A stretch of DNA of 64,000 nt from contig JADWOT020000008.1 of assembly GCA_036345935.2 (NCBI GenBank), positions 2,893,114 through 2,957,113 on the forward strand, given 5' to 3'. The DNA is from Taenia hydatigena. Taxonomy: Eukaryota > Platyhelminthes > Cestoda > Cyclophyllidea > Taeniidae. The notes below the pieces were generated by a model, which made no database searches, had not been told where the DNA came from, and saw only the letters and a list, made by a program, of their open reading frames with translations. Made by a program: the position numbers and the translations under genes. Shown piece by piece: positions 1 to 11,500 of the stretch (the stretch's first letter is position 1; every line of letters begins with the position of its first letter).

Positions 1-247
1 GCAGCTGGGCGAATTCACGTAAACGGACTGCCGGAAACCCAATCTAATGACCATCCACTCACCTTCTTCATTCCTCACTATGAAAACTAGTACAACCGAG
101 TACCCCAAATGTGTTTACCAGACCTTGACGGGTAAACTTATTCTTTGATTAAGAAATCCCCCTTGGTGAGATAAAAATTGACTTTGTTTATCTACGTGCT
201 CAGCCAGATTCACATACTTCGGGAGAGATTATGGAAAAAGAACTCAC

Positions 248-657
248 CTCTGTAGCCTACGTTGTTTCGCTTCACTAACTTGGTTACCATAGCGATAACA
301 GATGTATACCAGATGGCTGTATACAAGCTTCTCAGCATATGGCGACCCGGACGGCAGACGTCGAGTGTTTGTCTTCACATAGCGATTGCCCGTCGCAAGT
401 TGAAACTCCTCCATTTTCGTCTGCAACTCCGCAAAGGAGCCAAAAGAGAGGCTGTGGAAAATGCGCAAAAAGTCCGCAGTGGAATCCTGTACCGTGGCAG
501 TGACGGCAGCGTCATTTTCGACGTTGCAAGAAGGTGGAGGTGAGAGAGGAGGGAGAGGAGGAAGGGGCGAGAGGATTTGAGAATGCGTAGGAGGTGGCGC
601 CTCGATCATGGGGTCCATGTGAGCTGGGTGATTGTGCTGCATATCGTAGTGACGCAC
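248..657 (-). CDS. FAR1/ZSWIM3-N-terminal-like protein, first exon (partial gene)
   Basis: This is a 136-codon first exon, starting at the ATG at 657-655 and ending in phase 2 at a GTGAGT donor just below position 248. The first 45 residues are Pro- and His-rich and look disordered. Residues about 60-137 form a compact domain with the spaced motifs SFAELQTKMEEF, TGNRY and KLVYSHLVYICYRYG, then a basic tail. This spacing resembles the FAR1-like N-terminal domain of ZSWIM3-type, transposase-derived proteins. The rest of the gene lies below position 1 or in unrecognised small exons. A second copy of the same domain, ending at the same splice phase, lies at 2609-2880. The family call is an inference from motif spacing; the exon itself is well supported. 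Confidence 0.45.
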
Positions 658-2608
658 GAAGAGTTTGTGTTTCCGAGTGCCGACGGAGAAGTAGGCTTGA
701 CAGTGAGTACCACCGGCTCTAAAAGTAGGAAGAAAAAAGTGAATGGATGGCTAAAATACGGCCCTAGTACGCCTTACGTTGTGGAAATTACGTATTTAAT
801 TAACCACAGATAACAATCTCCTGTGGTAACTGATTTGCCCAAGCGGATACCTTCTTTGAAGCACCAGTGAAGGGGAGAATGCTATTCTAAAGGCGAAAAA
901 AATACTTGGACCACATTCCACCACAGTATCACCCATGTGGCCGACGAGCTACGCATGGTAATGTCATTATGTACAGTGTATATTAAAGCATCTTTACCGT
1001 GAACGAACAGAAAGGTATCGTTGCGAAGGTAGAATCATGAAAAAATGAAGGTTGCCAAGTTTCCACATGTATCTAAAAGGTGTAATTCGAATGTGCCCGC
1101 TTCCTAGTTAATGCTTCCGATGGTCACAGAAGCTGACTATTAAGCGGCCGGAAAAAAACTCACGTGGTCTCCGATGAAATGTACAAGGACACGCGAAATA
1201 CATGCAGTTGCTCATATTCGTGCATCGCCAAGCGCTGACATGGATGAATTTGCCAATGGGGCAATTTTTTGTGCTCCATACTACCTTCCTTGAGTTTAGA
1301 ACCGCCATATTATGTCGAGTGAACCTTGGGATATCAAAGGTGTGGAGACTTCTTGTCACTTTCCACTTGGCCGTAGAAAATAGCGTCTGCGATTATTCTG
1401 CCGAAAACAACTTGCAGCCTATGTTTAACGTGAGGATTACTGAAACTATCTATTTACACCAACTAAAAGAAAGAAGTTGCCGAAGCTATTGAGCACGTGC
1501 ATAACAGGCAACAACAAGTCGGGAGAGCATGCTTCCCTTTGTAAGAGCCTATCCTCCTAGATTATTCACTAACTGATTGATTTGTGGCAAAAAATGGCTT
1601 TTGATATTTCAACCGCCAATGGGTGAAAGAAAACACCGTTGAAGAACCTGAGGTAGTTCAATGAATAACTTACTGCCCGACGCCAAAATCACTCAGTTTA
1701 ATTTGTATGCAATGCTAGAGCAATTAACTACTACGAATTGTTAAAGGTCAGGCAACAAGTGGAAAAATAGTCGTTTCTTAAAAAGCAATGAGAGCTGATC
1801 ATTCAATCAGTGGAAAGAAAACCTACTTCTTAGGCTTACAAGGCAACTCAGAACTGGTTCGCGAGATTTCAACTTCGAAAAGGAAGGAAGATGGTGTCTA
1901 ACCCCATCCTCACACCTCGACGTCAGATCTCCAAGCGATGACTACCATTTCTTGTAGCCATTAAAAAATAGCGTGCGAAGTAGATAATTAGAGAAAGACA
2001 GAAACAGAGGTGTCCAGATAGAGGTGCTTCTAAGGGTGAATTTCACACGCAATGTAAATCTAGCCTATTAGAATAATCGATTTTGTAAAGGTTATTCCAT
2101 TTCCATTTACTTTCACAAAGACCAATATTATAATGCCATTTTTGGAAATGAAGAATTCCAAACATAAATTTATTAAGTTCAGACGACAAATTTTCGGAAG
2201 AACTCAACCCTATCCCACACAAAAATGTCACCCAAAAAAGGAAACGTATTTTTAAAGTTGTCTCCGAGATTAGACAAAAAAAGCTGCAGGACCGTCAACT
2301 AAAACATTATATAAACCTGACTCGCACATATAATGGCACATAACAAGGTTGATAATTCGCAGTAAGTCAAATCAATCCTGTTTCGCAAACTGACAAACCA
2401 AAAAAAGCATCTATTACCAGAAAATATTTTTGAGCTGAGACACAGATACACGCGAATTCGGTGTTCGACTAATAACGTCTGCGACTGATTGTCGAAACGG
2501 TTTTTCCGACGACCTCTACGTAAACTACCTGAAGCACCTTTTAAAAATTTGCCCATAAAATTCATCAAGCACCAGTGAGTAAAGTAAGTAAATAGAGACA
2601 ACACCAAC
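658..2608. other. Intergenic or intronic stretch, no supported gene
   Basis: AT-rich sequence with only short, mutually overlapping open frames on both strands and no recognisable domain. A possible second exon of the downstream FAR1-like gene lies on the minus strand near 2430-2520. It would follow a TACGTAG acceptor and continue the frame with a basic stretch (RGRRKNRF), but its 3' limit cannot be placed. Confidence 0.4.
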
Positions 2609-2880
2609 CTCTGACCCATTTTGCTGGCTGGACGAACGTGGCGGACACAAGCATAGTGCATGTATCGATAAATCAGATATTCTCTGCCGAGAGTGCCTTC
2701 ACTAAAGAGACAAGTTCGTTTCATCATGTACTGCATGCCCGTGGCATCCTCAAAGGCCTGTAGCTCCTTGCTGAACGCCTCGAAGGTGGAAAAGGCCTTA
2801 CCAGCAAAGTGCGCCAAGAAGTCCTCCCGACAGTCACAGACGACTGGGAGCGAAGCAGGTTGAGGAGTTTTTACTTCCAT
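2609..2880 (-). CDS. FAR1/ZSWIM3-N-terminal-like protein, first exon, paralogue of 248-657
   Basis: The ATG is at 2880-2878. The exon is 90 codons plus 2 nt and ends CAG-AG before a GTTGGT donor, the same codon phase and near-identical end as the copy at 248-657. The domain motifs are DFLAHFAGKAFSTFEAF, FEDATGMQY and YLIYRYMHYACVRHVRP, alignable block for block with the first copy (aromatic-rich helix, ATG/TGxxY, then YxxVxYxCxxxG). The N-terminal extension is shorter and not Pro-rich. The open frame extends upstream of this ATG, but the upstream residues are low-complexity and AT-rich, so the internal ATG is preferred. Together the two units suggest a local duplication. Downstream exons are not securely identified. 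Confidence 0.45.
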
Positions 2881-3611
2881 TGAAAGAGAAATAAATGTTG
2901 AGCACGTTTGGCTCCTACAGTGCCCTAGCGGAAAAACAGCCATATAATTATAAAGCAAATCAAAAGACACAGACGTTACGAGGCGCAAAAAAACAAAAAA
3001 ATTAAATGAGAATTGGTGATCATACAACACGGATTTCGAATTCAGAACAATTCGTATAATGCACACGAAGGAACAGAAAATCCAACAACAAATCCCAAAA
3101 TATACGTGAAAGTAAGTAGACGACACCATAGTCAATGGTAAAATGTACGTGTTATAGCGAAATATAATAATTTACAAGACCCGAGCCCCGCGAATCGTGC
3201 TCTATGTAAGCAAATACTTGTTTTGATGTACGCGCGCCCTCAGAAGTCGAATCAAACTCAAAACAAGTATAGAGTAATATAGAAAAATTTTAAGCAAGGC
3301 AACACAAACTTTAAATTACAACAAAAGCTAATTTTTTAATTAAATTTTAATGTTTGGATAGTACACAAGCACAAAATTAATATGCGAAAATGCATAAATT
3401 TAGTCACTCAAGCCAATTTTTTAAAACTGTATACTGCAAAAAAATTTTTTTATTTTTTTTAATAAAGCTCTAATTTTAATTAGTTAAAGTACAATAGTCT
3501 TTCCTAAGGTCGTGATTAGACTTAAACTTTGTAGAGACTCGAGATTCCCTTAAATGCATATTAAATCATAATACCAAGGAGACGTAAATAATCAGCGAGC
3601 AAAAACAGCAT
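2881..3611. other. AT-rich spacer, nothing recognised
   Basis: Strongly A/T-rich, with homopolymer runs near 3300-3480. No coding potential or RNA gene was recognised. It separates the FAR1-like exon from the TRIM element. Confidence 0.5.
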
Positions 3612-3794
3612 TGTAGCATCTTGAGGCTCCTTCACAGGTAAAAGAAGGCAGAATACTAGGGTGGAATTTACATTTAACGGGCAGAGGCAACAAGCTGCTG
3701 GCATGGTCTGGAGGCCAGTCCACGAAGCTAGGGCAACATGGCCACCTCTGTGACCCTGACCAAAAACGGTAGTTTAAACAAATAAAGTGCCACA
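3612..3794 (-). repeat. 3' LTR of the TRIM at 3612-4505
   Basis: Left-hand terminal repeat, starting TGTAGCATC and ending near AAAGTGCCACA. It is diverged from the right-hand copy by scattered substitutions and small indels, so the insertion is old. Confidence 0.7.
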
Positions 3795-4317
3795 TTGCCC
3801 CTCTCCCCTTTCGAGCCTCGTCCCCGACGCGCCCCTTGGTACGCCTTCTGCGTCAGCCATCACAACATACTCAGTGCTACAACAAGCATTTACGAGCTAA
3901 CCATGCCACTCGCCGACATTCGACGTGATTGAGGCGACGCTTTACACCAACGTCAGTGATCCCTCTTGGAAGTGCATTGGACTTGGGTTGTCGTCTGGCT
4001 TGGGAACAGAGTTAGGAATAAGTGGTTCTGCCGACCATCATTGTCTCCGTAGGGAGACGTTAGCACGCTGATCTCCTTACGCAAGTATATTAGGGGTAAC
4101 CTGTGGAACAAAACCTTTCCAGGTGGTCAATGGCTAGTGCCGCTTTAGTTGTTGATAGCTTTCCTGTAGAACATGGAAATGGGTAGATACAGGGGCCGAC
4201 GTCATTCTTAGCCCATCGGTAGCACATGAACTTTTTTGCACCACTGCAATGTGCCACAGATGGTGGAGATCGGGAAAGACATCCTATAGAGTCAGGTCCG
4301 CTTTCCGCTGCCACCAT

Positions 4318-4505
4318 TGTAGCGTCCCGAGGCTTCCTCGAAAGCAAAAGAAGGCTGAATGCTAAAGTAGAATATATATATTTAATAGACAGAAGAATTA
4401 AGCTGCTGGCACGGTCTAGAGGCCAACCTACACAGCTAGGGCTATAGGATCACTTCTGTGACCATGATCGAAACCGGTAGTTCAAAAAAACAAAGTATTG
4501 TAACA
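4318..4505 (-). repeat. 5' LTR of the TRIM at 3612-4505
   Basis: Right-hand terminal repeat, starting TGTAGCGTCCCGAGG and ending GTATTGTAACA on the plus strand. It aligns with 3612-3794 across its full length. Confidence 0.7.
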
Positions 4506-4897
4506 ACAACTAGATTAAGATGAAATTTTATGCGAATAAATGGCACTGTTTTTTGGCTTGAAATGCGGTATGATCAAAATATGATCTTACATCATGTCTA
4601 ATGGAAATTCGCCTGTTGAGCTCTTTATTTAACCATGACATTGGCACGCAACGCCCCTATATAGTTGATTATACATGCTGCGCCTATGTGCTATCTCCAA
4701 GATAGTCTTTTTGCGCAGTATAACATCTTGCTTTTTTATAAGATACTGCGAAATTACGAACCAAGTTGAAACCAATCCTCCTATTTGTTTAATTCTCTGT
4801 TCCGGTTGCCGTTACTTAGTGGTCACATTGCATTTGCTGTGTAGTCTGGCCTCCGTAATTTGCCACTAGTTGTTAGCTTTTTTATCTGACTGCATAT

Positions 4898-5084
4898 GTT
4901 GTAATACTTTGTTTGTTTGAACTACCGGTTTCGGTGAGGGTCACAGGGGTGGCCATATTGCCCTAGTTGCGTAGGCTGGTCCCTGGGCCATGCCAGCACC
5001 TTTTTTCTTTGTCCATTGCATATGCATTTTCGACTTTAGCATTCTACCCTCTTTTGCCTTCGAGGGAGCCTCGGCACGCTATAT
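4898..5084 (+). mobile_element. Solo LTR of the same TRIM family
   Basis: A single forward-oriented copy of the LTR: TGTTGTAATACTTTG at the start, then GAACTACCGGTTTCGG, GGTGGCCATATTGCCC and a TTTTGCCTTCGAGGGAGCC tail ending near GGCACGCTA. No core or second LTR adjoins it, as expected after LTR-LTR recombination. It sits about 400 bp from the complete element but on the opposite strand. Confidence 0.65.
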
Positions 5085-5644
5085 ATGCTTCTATGGCCTG
5101 AGCCATTCTTTCGCCTTTTTGGAAATCTTAGGATGCTAAATATGCTATTCCAAATTTTTTGGGCTTTTAAATAATTTAAGAAATCTATATGGAAGCATTT
5201 TAAATTTTATACTTTAAGCGGTATGCAATGTATCGTGCTTTGTATGGTTGTGCAACGTGCACAACACTTTATTTTTAAATTTTTCATCACAACCTTATGC
5301 TACAACTTTTGAAATTTTGTACTCTTTGCTGTAGAGGGTTCCTCCTCTCCCTCCTGGTTACCCTTGCCAGTAGAAGTCTGAGTGTGTTTAGACATCTTTA
5401 CTGTTATATGGGTAATAGATACAGTTGGGCGATGAATGGGGGTTCAGGCCGGGGGTCTGTCACGTTCCAAGGAGTCTCCGCGTTCCTCCGTCACGTGGTT
5501 CCAATTGACTTCCCGCCCCTGGCCTACAAAGCGCATTTAAAGAAATTAAGTATTACATTTGCGCTTTTTGATCGTGCATTACATGTAAATAAAAAATTAC
5601 AATTTTACTAGTTTCAACTTCTGTCAGTTTGCTTTTTAGAGTTG
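5085..5644. other. Region upstream of RNase kappa
   Basis: No gene recognised. It contains a CACGTG E-box-like palindrome near 5490, inside a GC-richer patch (5440-5530), and then becomes AT-rich towards the RNase kappa 5' UTR. It is a plausible promoter region by position only. Confidence 0.3.
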
Positions 5645-5680
5645 GTAAGTAGCCTAACTGGTCAGTTGCGCCCCTACAGA

Positions 5681-6130
5681 ATGGCTCCTCTACTGGGGCG
5701 GAAGTGTTCGGCGTGTCTAATAGTTTTGGGTGTATGGGGTGTTATTATGCTTGTAAGTTCTCTCTCCTCTGTCATTTCTTACACGGTTGCCGTTCCGTTC
5801 TAGAGGGTTTGTTTTTTTGTGTCATCCTTCTTTTCCATTGCACCCTTTTATCTCTCGTGAATTTTGTTTTTTTACCTCATATGTAACTTTCTTCTATTGA
5901 AGGTTCTTATGGGTGTTTTTACTCGTGTTAATGCCGTTGCATTTGTTGATGACATCCCGATTGACATGAAGGAATGGGAGAAAACTCGATTTGCCCCCTC
6001 TTACATCGACGAGAAGTTTGCAATGGTTTCCACTAACTGCTTCATCGCCGCTGGTCTCTATCTCCTTGTTCTCGTTTTTGCTTCTGTTCAGTTCCACCTC
6101 AACACCCGTTACGGCTACTCAACTCAGTAG
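5681..6130 (+). CDS. RNASEK: Ribonuclease kappa (RNase K), two coding exons
   Basis: RNase kappa is a small two-pass membrane protein conserved in animals. It was described as an endoribonuclease and is linked to the V-ATPase in endosomes. Coding exons are 5681-5752 and 5903-6130 (TAG at 6128-6130), joined in phase 0, giving 99 residues; the family is usually about 95-100. Exon 1 encodes MAPLLGRKCSACLIVLGVWG, the first membrane segment. Exon 2 continues through VLMGVFTRVNAVAFVDDIP and the highly conserved NCFIAAGLYLL second membrane segment. A 35-nt intron (5645-5679, GTAAGT to CTACAG) ends one base before the ATG, in the 5' UTR. The start is fixed by this junction and by family length. Confidence 0.9.
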
Positions 6131-8534
6131 ACGTTTTGTTATTCTCATTCCTGTTCTGCATAATGGCTATTCAAACTGTCCTCTCACTGTTCTGCACCGT
6201 ACTGTCTGCCTCTCAGAGATAGTTAATGGCATTCCTTACCCCCTCCACTCATACACTCTGGACGTATCGGCTCTCGTTCTTTGTAAAAAGGCTAAATTTC
6301 TTTGATCGTTTGAAGCGAGGCGAAATTGTGTCGTTTTACATTATTGAGTTTCCTATTTTGCATGTATTCTTGTCTGCCATTTACTGATTTTTTTCATAAG
6401 TATGCTGGCGTCAATTGAATCATAGAGGCTTTTCTATGGGAGTCGATGGTTGTGCCAGACGTCACTTTAAGTGATGTAGGTGCTTTGTAAACAGTAGTGG
6501 GATGGGAGCATGGTGTCTTCGACACGGCTTATTTTTCCGGGAAGCGTGTGGTAATATGGGACGTTGAACTGTATCAGATGAAGCGCATAGGTCGAGACGA
6601 TGTCTGGTACAGTTTTAAGGTCAGGGTATGTTTGATAGGTCGATGTGATATCAAAAGTCCTCTTATTGGTATTCCTTTTAATCATCTCTCTTTTCAGGCT
6701 CAAGCCTTCCTTGAAGTACTGATGGAAGTTATCGTCTACTTGGTAGGGGATGTACTAAATTGACACCAGTGAAGTGCACTGACTGCGTTATTAAATCACG
6801 TGTTTCTTGGAACAGTTCATTCGAAGCACCAGGTGATCGAGAGCGAAAATATGCTCTTTGGCATAGCACAATCCATGGACTTAACTTTTTAGTGCTTGTA
6901 AAATACACACACTGAGAATTGCCCACCTGCTGAAGGTCAGGCAACAATTTTGGCCCAGAATACGACCAAATTCTAAAAAATGAAAAATAGCTTCCTTGTC
7001 TCTGATGCTGGCCGGAACTGGTCGCTATCAAATAGATGGACTGTACGATCACCGTTGGTTCTCCTCTCTTCCTTCGCTCCAGTCTTTGAAAGTGCATCAG
7101 CATTGTGGTGAATGCGTCTCTTCCTGGCGGAATGGAAATTGCTGAAGCATCCATTTTTACCTATCTCAGCGGCACGAATCTATCAACGCTTGCATTTTCA
7201 TAAAAACTGTTTTCAACTGATCCTGGAAGATACTGGAGCCAAAAGTGGACAGTCTATTTCTCCCTTCATTCTCAGTCAGCTAACGACCAATTTATTCAAA
7301 CGCTTGAACGCTGTTACTTCACCCACTCACGATTCCTCTTCCGATTTTGTCGTTCGTGTGGTTCCCGCTTACAGTGCCACACAGAGAGGCTTTCCAGGGT
7401 CCGTCATTTGCTTCATGCGAAAAAAGAAAACTGGTTGGACGTTTAAGGAAGTTCACTTGTTCATGAGCTCCTTCCTTTTCAATTAATGTGTTTGACTGAT
7501 AAATATCGGCCCTTGAGGGTAGAGTTGTTTAGACAATCATTAACGATTCTCCGCCTAAAGTTGATTAAATTCAGTGTGTTCTCCTTGGGGATCAGTGCGA
7601 ACGCCTCTCCACATCGAAATGAAGGCATTCTTGCCTTGCCCCCAGTCGTCTCTGAAGCTTAAACATCCCATTATCAATGTAAAAGGATGAAAGATCCACG
7701 TGAAACTTATTAATTCACCACAGGTTTCTTGAGGGAGTAGTCAATACTTTGCACGGAGGTAGAAAGACATTTGGCCCCATTTGGAGTGAAGAAGTAGGGA
7801 GTTGTGCTACACTCCTCTAACTTAGGATCCGACAACACTGCACAAATAGCGCATTCTACTTGCCAATCGCGATTGTTTGGAGCATGAGCCGAAAAGCAGA
7901 TCCACTTAAAGCAAGCCGCTGATGAAAGCCATCAGCCCCACAAAGATACGCTTTTACGTCTGCTTCTCCTCGTCACTCTTCCTCACCCGTCCAGCCGCGA
8001 TCAGGCTATTGATACCCGCTGTCATCCGAGTCGCGGAATGCCCTACCATGGAACCCGAGAATGGGGCCGTTGTCCGAATGCCCTTCTCTCCACCCTGTGA
8101 CTACCAACTCCTCTGTCTATTCCTTTTTTAGCATCCGTTTTTCTACGATTTCATCAGCTTTTGTAATTCCCAACTCCCTTCAAGAATAGAAGAAAATGAG
8201 CACTCCGGTTAAGATGGGCGTAGATTTCCTTCAACTTCTGTGTATATTCACTGGCTAATGTCAGCCCTCACAGTAAGCCTGCGTAGCATATGCAAACTCA
8301 AAGCATCCGAAAAAAAAAATGGTGACCTCTAAGTGGTCAAACGAAAGCATAAACAGGGAAAAAAGTAGACGAAGGCTTAGGAGGAAGAGGAGAATAAATA
8401 GGACGCAGAAAGCTTAATCTGAGCAGTGAAGGAGAAGGAAGAGGAAGCGATGGAACAACTACGCTGTCTGAGATCGATTCTACAGAGGTGTACAGGGATG
8501 GACGGTAGGGCTGTGAATTGCCTTCTATACTTGT
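6131..8534. other. Region between RNase kappa and the alpha-actinin 3' end
   Basis: It must contain the 3' UTRs of the two convergent genes. A 125-codon plus-strand frame (7112-7486) and an overlapping 142-codon minus-strand frame (6729-7154) are present, but neither carries a motif I recognise or a convincing splice structure. I do not call a gene here. Confidence 0.35.
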
Positions 8535-11500
8535 CTAAAGGTCGGTCTCACCGAAGATTTTGTTGGAAAAGTCACTATAATCAAGAGCGCCGGGAACTAC
8601 GCCGTTACCACTGTAGGGCTTCATCTTCTGCAGGCAGTACTCCGCCTGTTCGGGTGGTAACTCGCGACGAATTGTCTCCGCTGTTACAAATGGCTGAAGT
8701 AAAGAAAGAATAACAAAGGAGATTAGCTAAATTGAAGAGAATGACATTTAAAAGATCCCATCAGATTATCGGAAACGCTGCGAGGCGTGCTGAGGTCGAA
8801 ACCCAAGGCAAGACAGAGGGTTGTCCAACCTGCAGGATGGGTCAATCCATCTACTACCACTGCCCGTAGCTTTTTCGAATCTTAGTGTAGAAGCCTCCAA
8901 GGCACTCTTCATCTTCCTATGCACCCAGGACCAAAAGTGCAAGATGGCGAAGCAGTTTTGAAATTATATGCTGTCGAGCTGTTCAACAAATCCACGTCAT
9001 TACAAACTACCTGTCTTATTAGTGGAATTTAACCAACTTGATTAATGAGTGGATGGCCGCACAGTTTTTGCCCCATTTTATAGCTAAGGCTTGGCTATCG
9101 CGTCCGGAGTGTCCCCTGTGCCACTAGCTTTTGCTGCTTACCTGAAGAGGTTTATGTGCGAGTTCTGCCCTTCTGAAATGTCATGTTTTTGACACATCAG
9201 CCATGCAAACAGCAGATTAGCCTTCAACAAAGTTGTCTTGACAACACGGACGCCAGACGAGTTCGGACAGTGGGAGCGCCTTAGCGTGTCGCGTGATTCC
9301 CCTCGGCCAGAACATGGTCTGCTTGAGTGATTCGGTGAAATGAAATTCACATTTTCTTTATGTATTAACTGAATCTCGGGAGGACAGAGCTTTCTACCAT
9401 TCAAGTTATTCCTTATTAATGCAGAATTAAATGCCCTACACCCTCCCCCGGGGTCGTCCATGGGTGAGGGGGGAGAATCTGAAATTGGTTCTGGAAAGTG
9501 CCAGAAGAGGTCACGGACATTACCCTTCTTTACCTAGTTTTCTAGCGCAAATGCGTCCAAAGTTCCTTGAATTCTGACTATGCGCTCTGGACCTATCTAG
9601 CACTAAAACGAGGCTCCAGGGCAGAACTAAGGGGCTAAGGAGAATTAAAGAAGTGTGTCCAAGGTAAGACAGGTAAGTGAGCCCGAGATAAGGTCAAAAT
9701 GGCATCAATTGCATTTCTTGGTTGAATTGTGCGTTTAACTTTGTCGATTCTTCCTCTTCACGGTTTTGATAATCAACTTTGTGTCATGGAGTCATGCTTA
9801 CGTGTGTGCTTAGAAGACAGTTATGAAGGCATGAAGAATCTCGCTGAGGAAATAACACATTTTCACGGTCATGAAACTAACGAAGCCCAATCGGTCTGGT
9901 TTCCCTTCCACTCCCGGTCACCTCTTTCTGATTGGCTGACATTCACGTGGAAATAGTTTAATTAAGGCAAGGCCAAGGCCAATCAGAACATTATGAGGAC
10001 GCAGGAACAGAACAAATCCCACGTCTCCTCCAGCAGCCAGCCAGGCAGCAGTCACGTACGCACAAATGTGCCCCAGGCTCCCCAAATCTGTCAACAATAG
10101 GGCATTCATGTTGAAATCTTAATTCTCCTGATAAGGGCGTCGTTAACAGTCATGACAATACACACAAGGTCATAAAGTCATGCTGATAATCCATTTTAAA
10201 TGCATGAAGTCACCAACTTGATTCCGCTTGGATGTTTACGTAGTCACCTGTTGAAACAATGGAATCAAATAGCTTTCATAGTACTCCATTTAAAAAAAAG
10301 AAAGAGGTCCTGGAATTCGGGCAATAATCATCACCTCCGTCAGAAATCAACAACGAATATTCCAACAACGCATCGAGGCTACACACATTCAAGAAGACGC
10401 ATCACCAATTCCTTAAAAGATTTGTTAAATCAAACAAAACGCTGCCGCCTTCCACTTGAGAGGCGCCTTAATCTTCTATGCCATTTCAAATGAGGCCAGT
10501 GTCTGCACAGACCCAAATCGGTTTCTTTCCACACCTGGAGTCCAAAATGATTCTCGTGCCACCTTCCAGCCCAGCTTTTTGTTTTGGGGAGTAGGACTGT
10601 TTCACCACTTCAGCATTCGCTATTCACTTTCATTTTCTGTAAAAAAGGCCACACTTCCAATGCACACTCCGCGTATCCAAGCAACCACCACCGTCATTCC
10701 TGCTTCGCCGCCTTTATAACCAGTCTTTGTACAAATATCCGTCGGGAGAGATAGACCAGTCGCACAAGAAAGGGGAATAATTTGTTCCAAGACTTGTTTA
10801 ACTTCCCAGCTTCTCCAGTTCCCATAGACTGAGCCAATATCCCTACACTTTGGCTCTTCTGTACGACTTCTGGAAACAAAACTAGGAGCTTCACACTGTG
10901 GTGCCAGAAGCGAGTGAATCCGAGTGACTCAACACAGCAGAAGGGAGCTAAGACAGTGTGTGCTCTGAGGTCTACAAAGTGGTCACAGTTACAGGTGAAC
11001 ATTTGCACTCCGCACCCCATAGCGGATGAATTTGTCCCTACACAGCCAGTCTTACAAAGGACAGAAGGGCATCGAGGCTACAGAAGGGCAATTCTGGGAG
11101 GCGAAATTCTCCCCACGATGCTGTATCTTTCAGTTCATCGCCAATCTTGCTTTGCAATTGGCTTCCATTTATAGCATAACCTCCTGCGACCCAAGCAGAA
11201 GGATGACCACGAGGGGAGAGTTGGATTTTTAACGGCATGGTTACTTGAGCCTTTAGGGGTTACAGAAACACTCTTTTGGTTATGTATGTGGCCTTTCAGT
11301 TCTCTCCCATTGGTACACTTTCCTCCGGCTCCTTTAGGGAAGCCTTGAATGCTACAATAAAGTGTTCTGTTTTATGGTGCTTGGCAAAATTTTTTCCTTG
11401 CAAAATAAAATATCATTACCCAGTTTAAGAAGGTCAGTTAAAGCTAGGTGACTAGTAGCTTTGATCCTTTTTTTCTTGTTCAATCAGCAAAGGGGATGGT

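Larger units (their letters stand above)
3612..4505 (-). mobile_element. TRIM-like LTR element, complete, reverse orientation
   Basis: Two direct copies of about 183-188 bp flank a roughly 520 bp non-coding core. Both begin TGTAGC on the plus strand (3612 and 4318) and share the blocks AAAAGAAGGC, AAGCTGCTGGCA, GGTCTGGAGGCCA (GGTCTAGAGGCCA in the other copy) and GGTAGTT. Read on the minus strand, each LTR runs TGT...ACA. Next to the 5' LTR lies TGGTGGCAGCGG, where a primer-binding site is expected. Before the 3' LTR there is a polypurine tract (AAAGGGGAGAGGGG). There is no gag or pol frame. Size and layout match the terminal-repeat retrotransposons in miniature described in taeniid cestodes. 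No clear target-site duplication was seen. Confidence 0.75.

Noticed and set aside
4090..4347. 85-codon frame inside the TRIM
   Set aside because: It crosses from the core into an LTR, is not open in the other two elements, and has no motif; these elements are non-coding.
6729..7486. Overlapping 125- and 142-codon frames on opposite strands
   Set aside because: No recognised domain, no matching splice signals, and the two frames overlap; either could be chance. Left unassigned.
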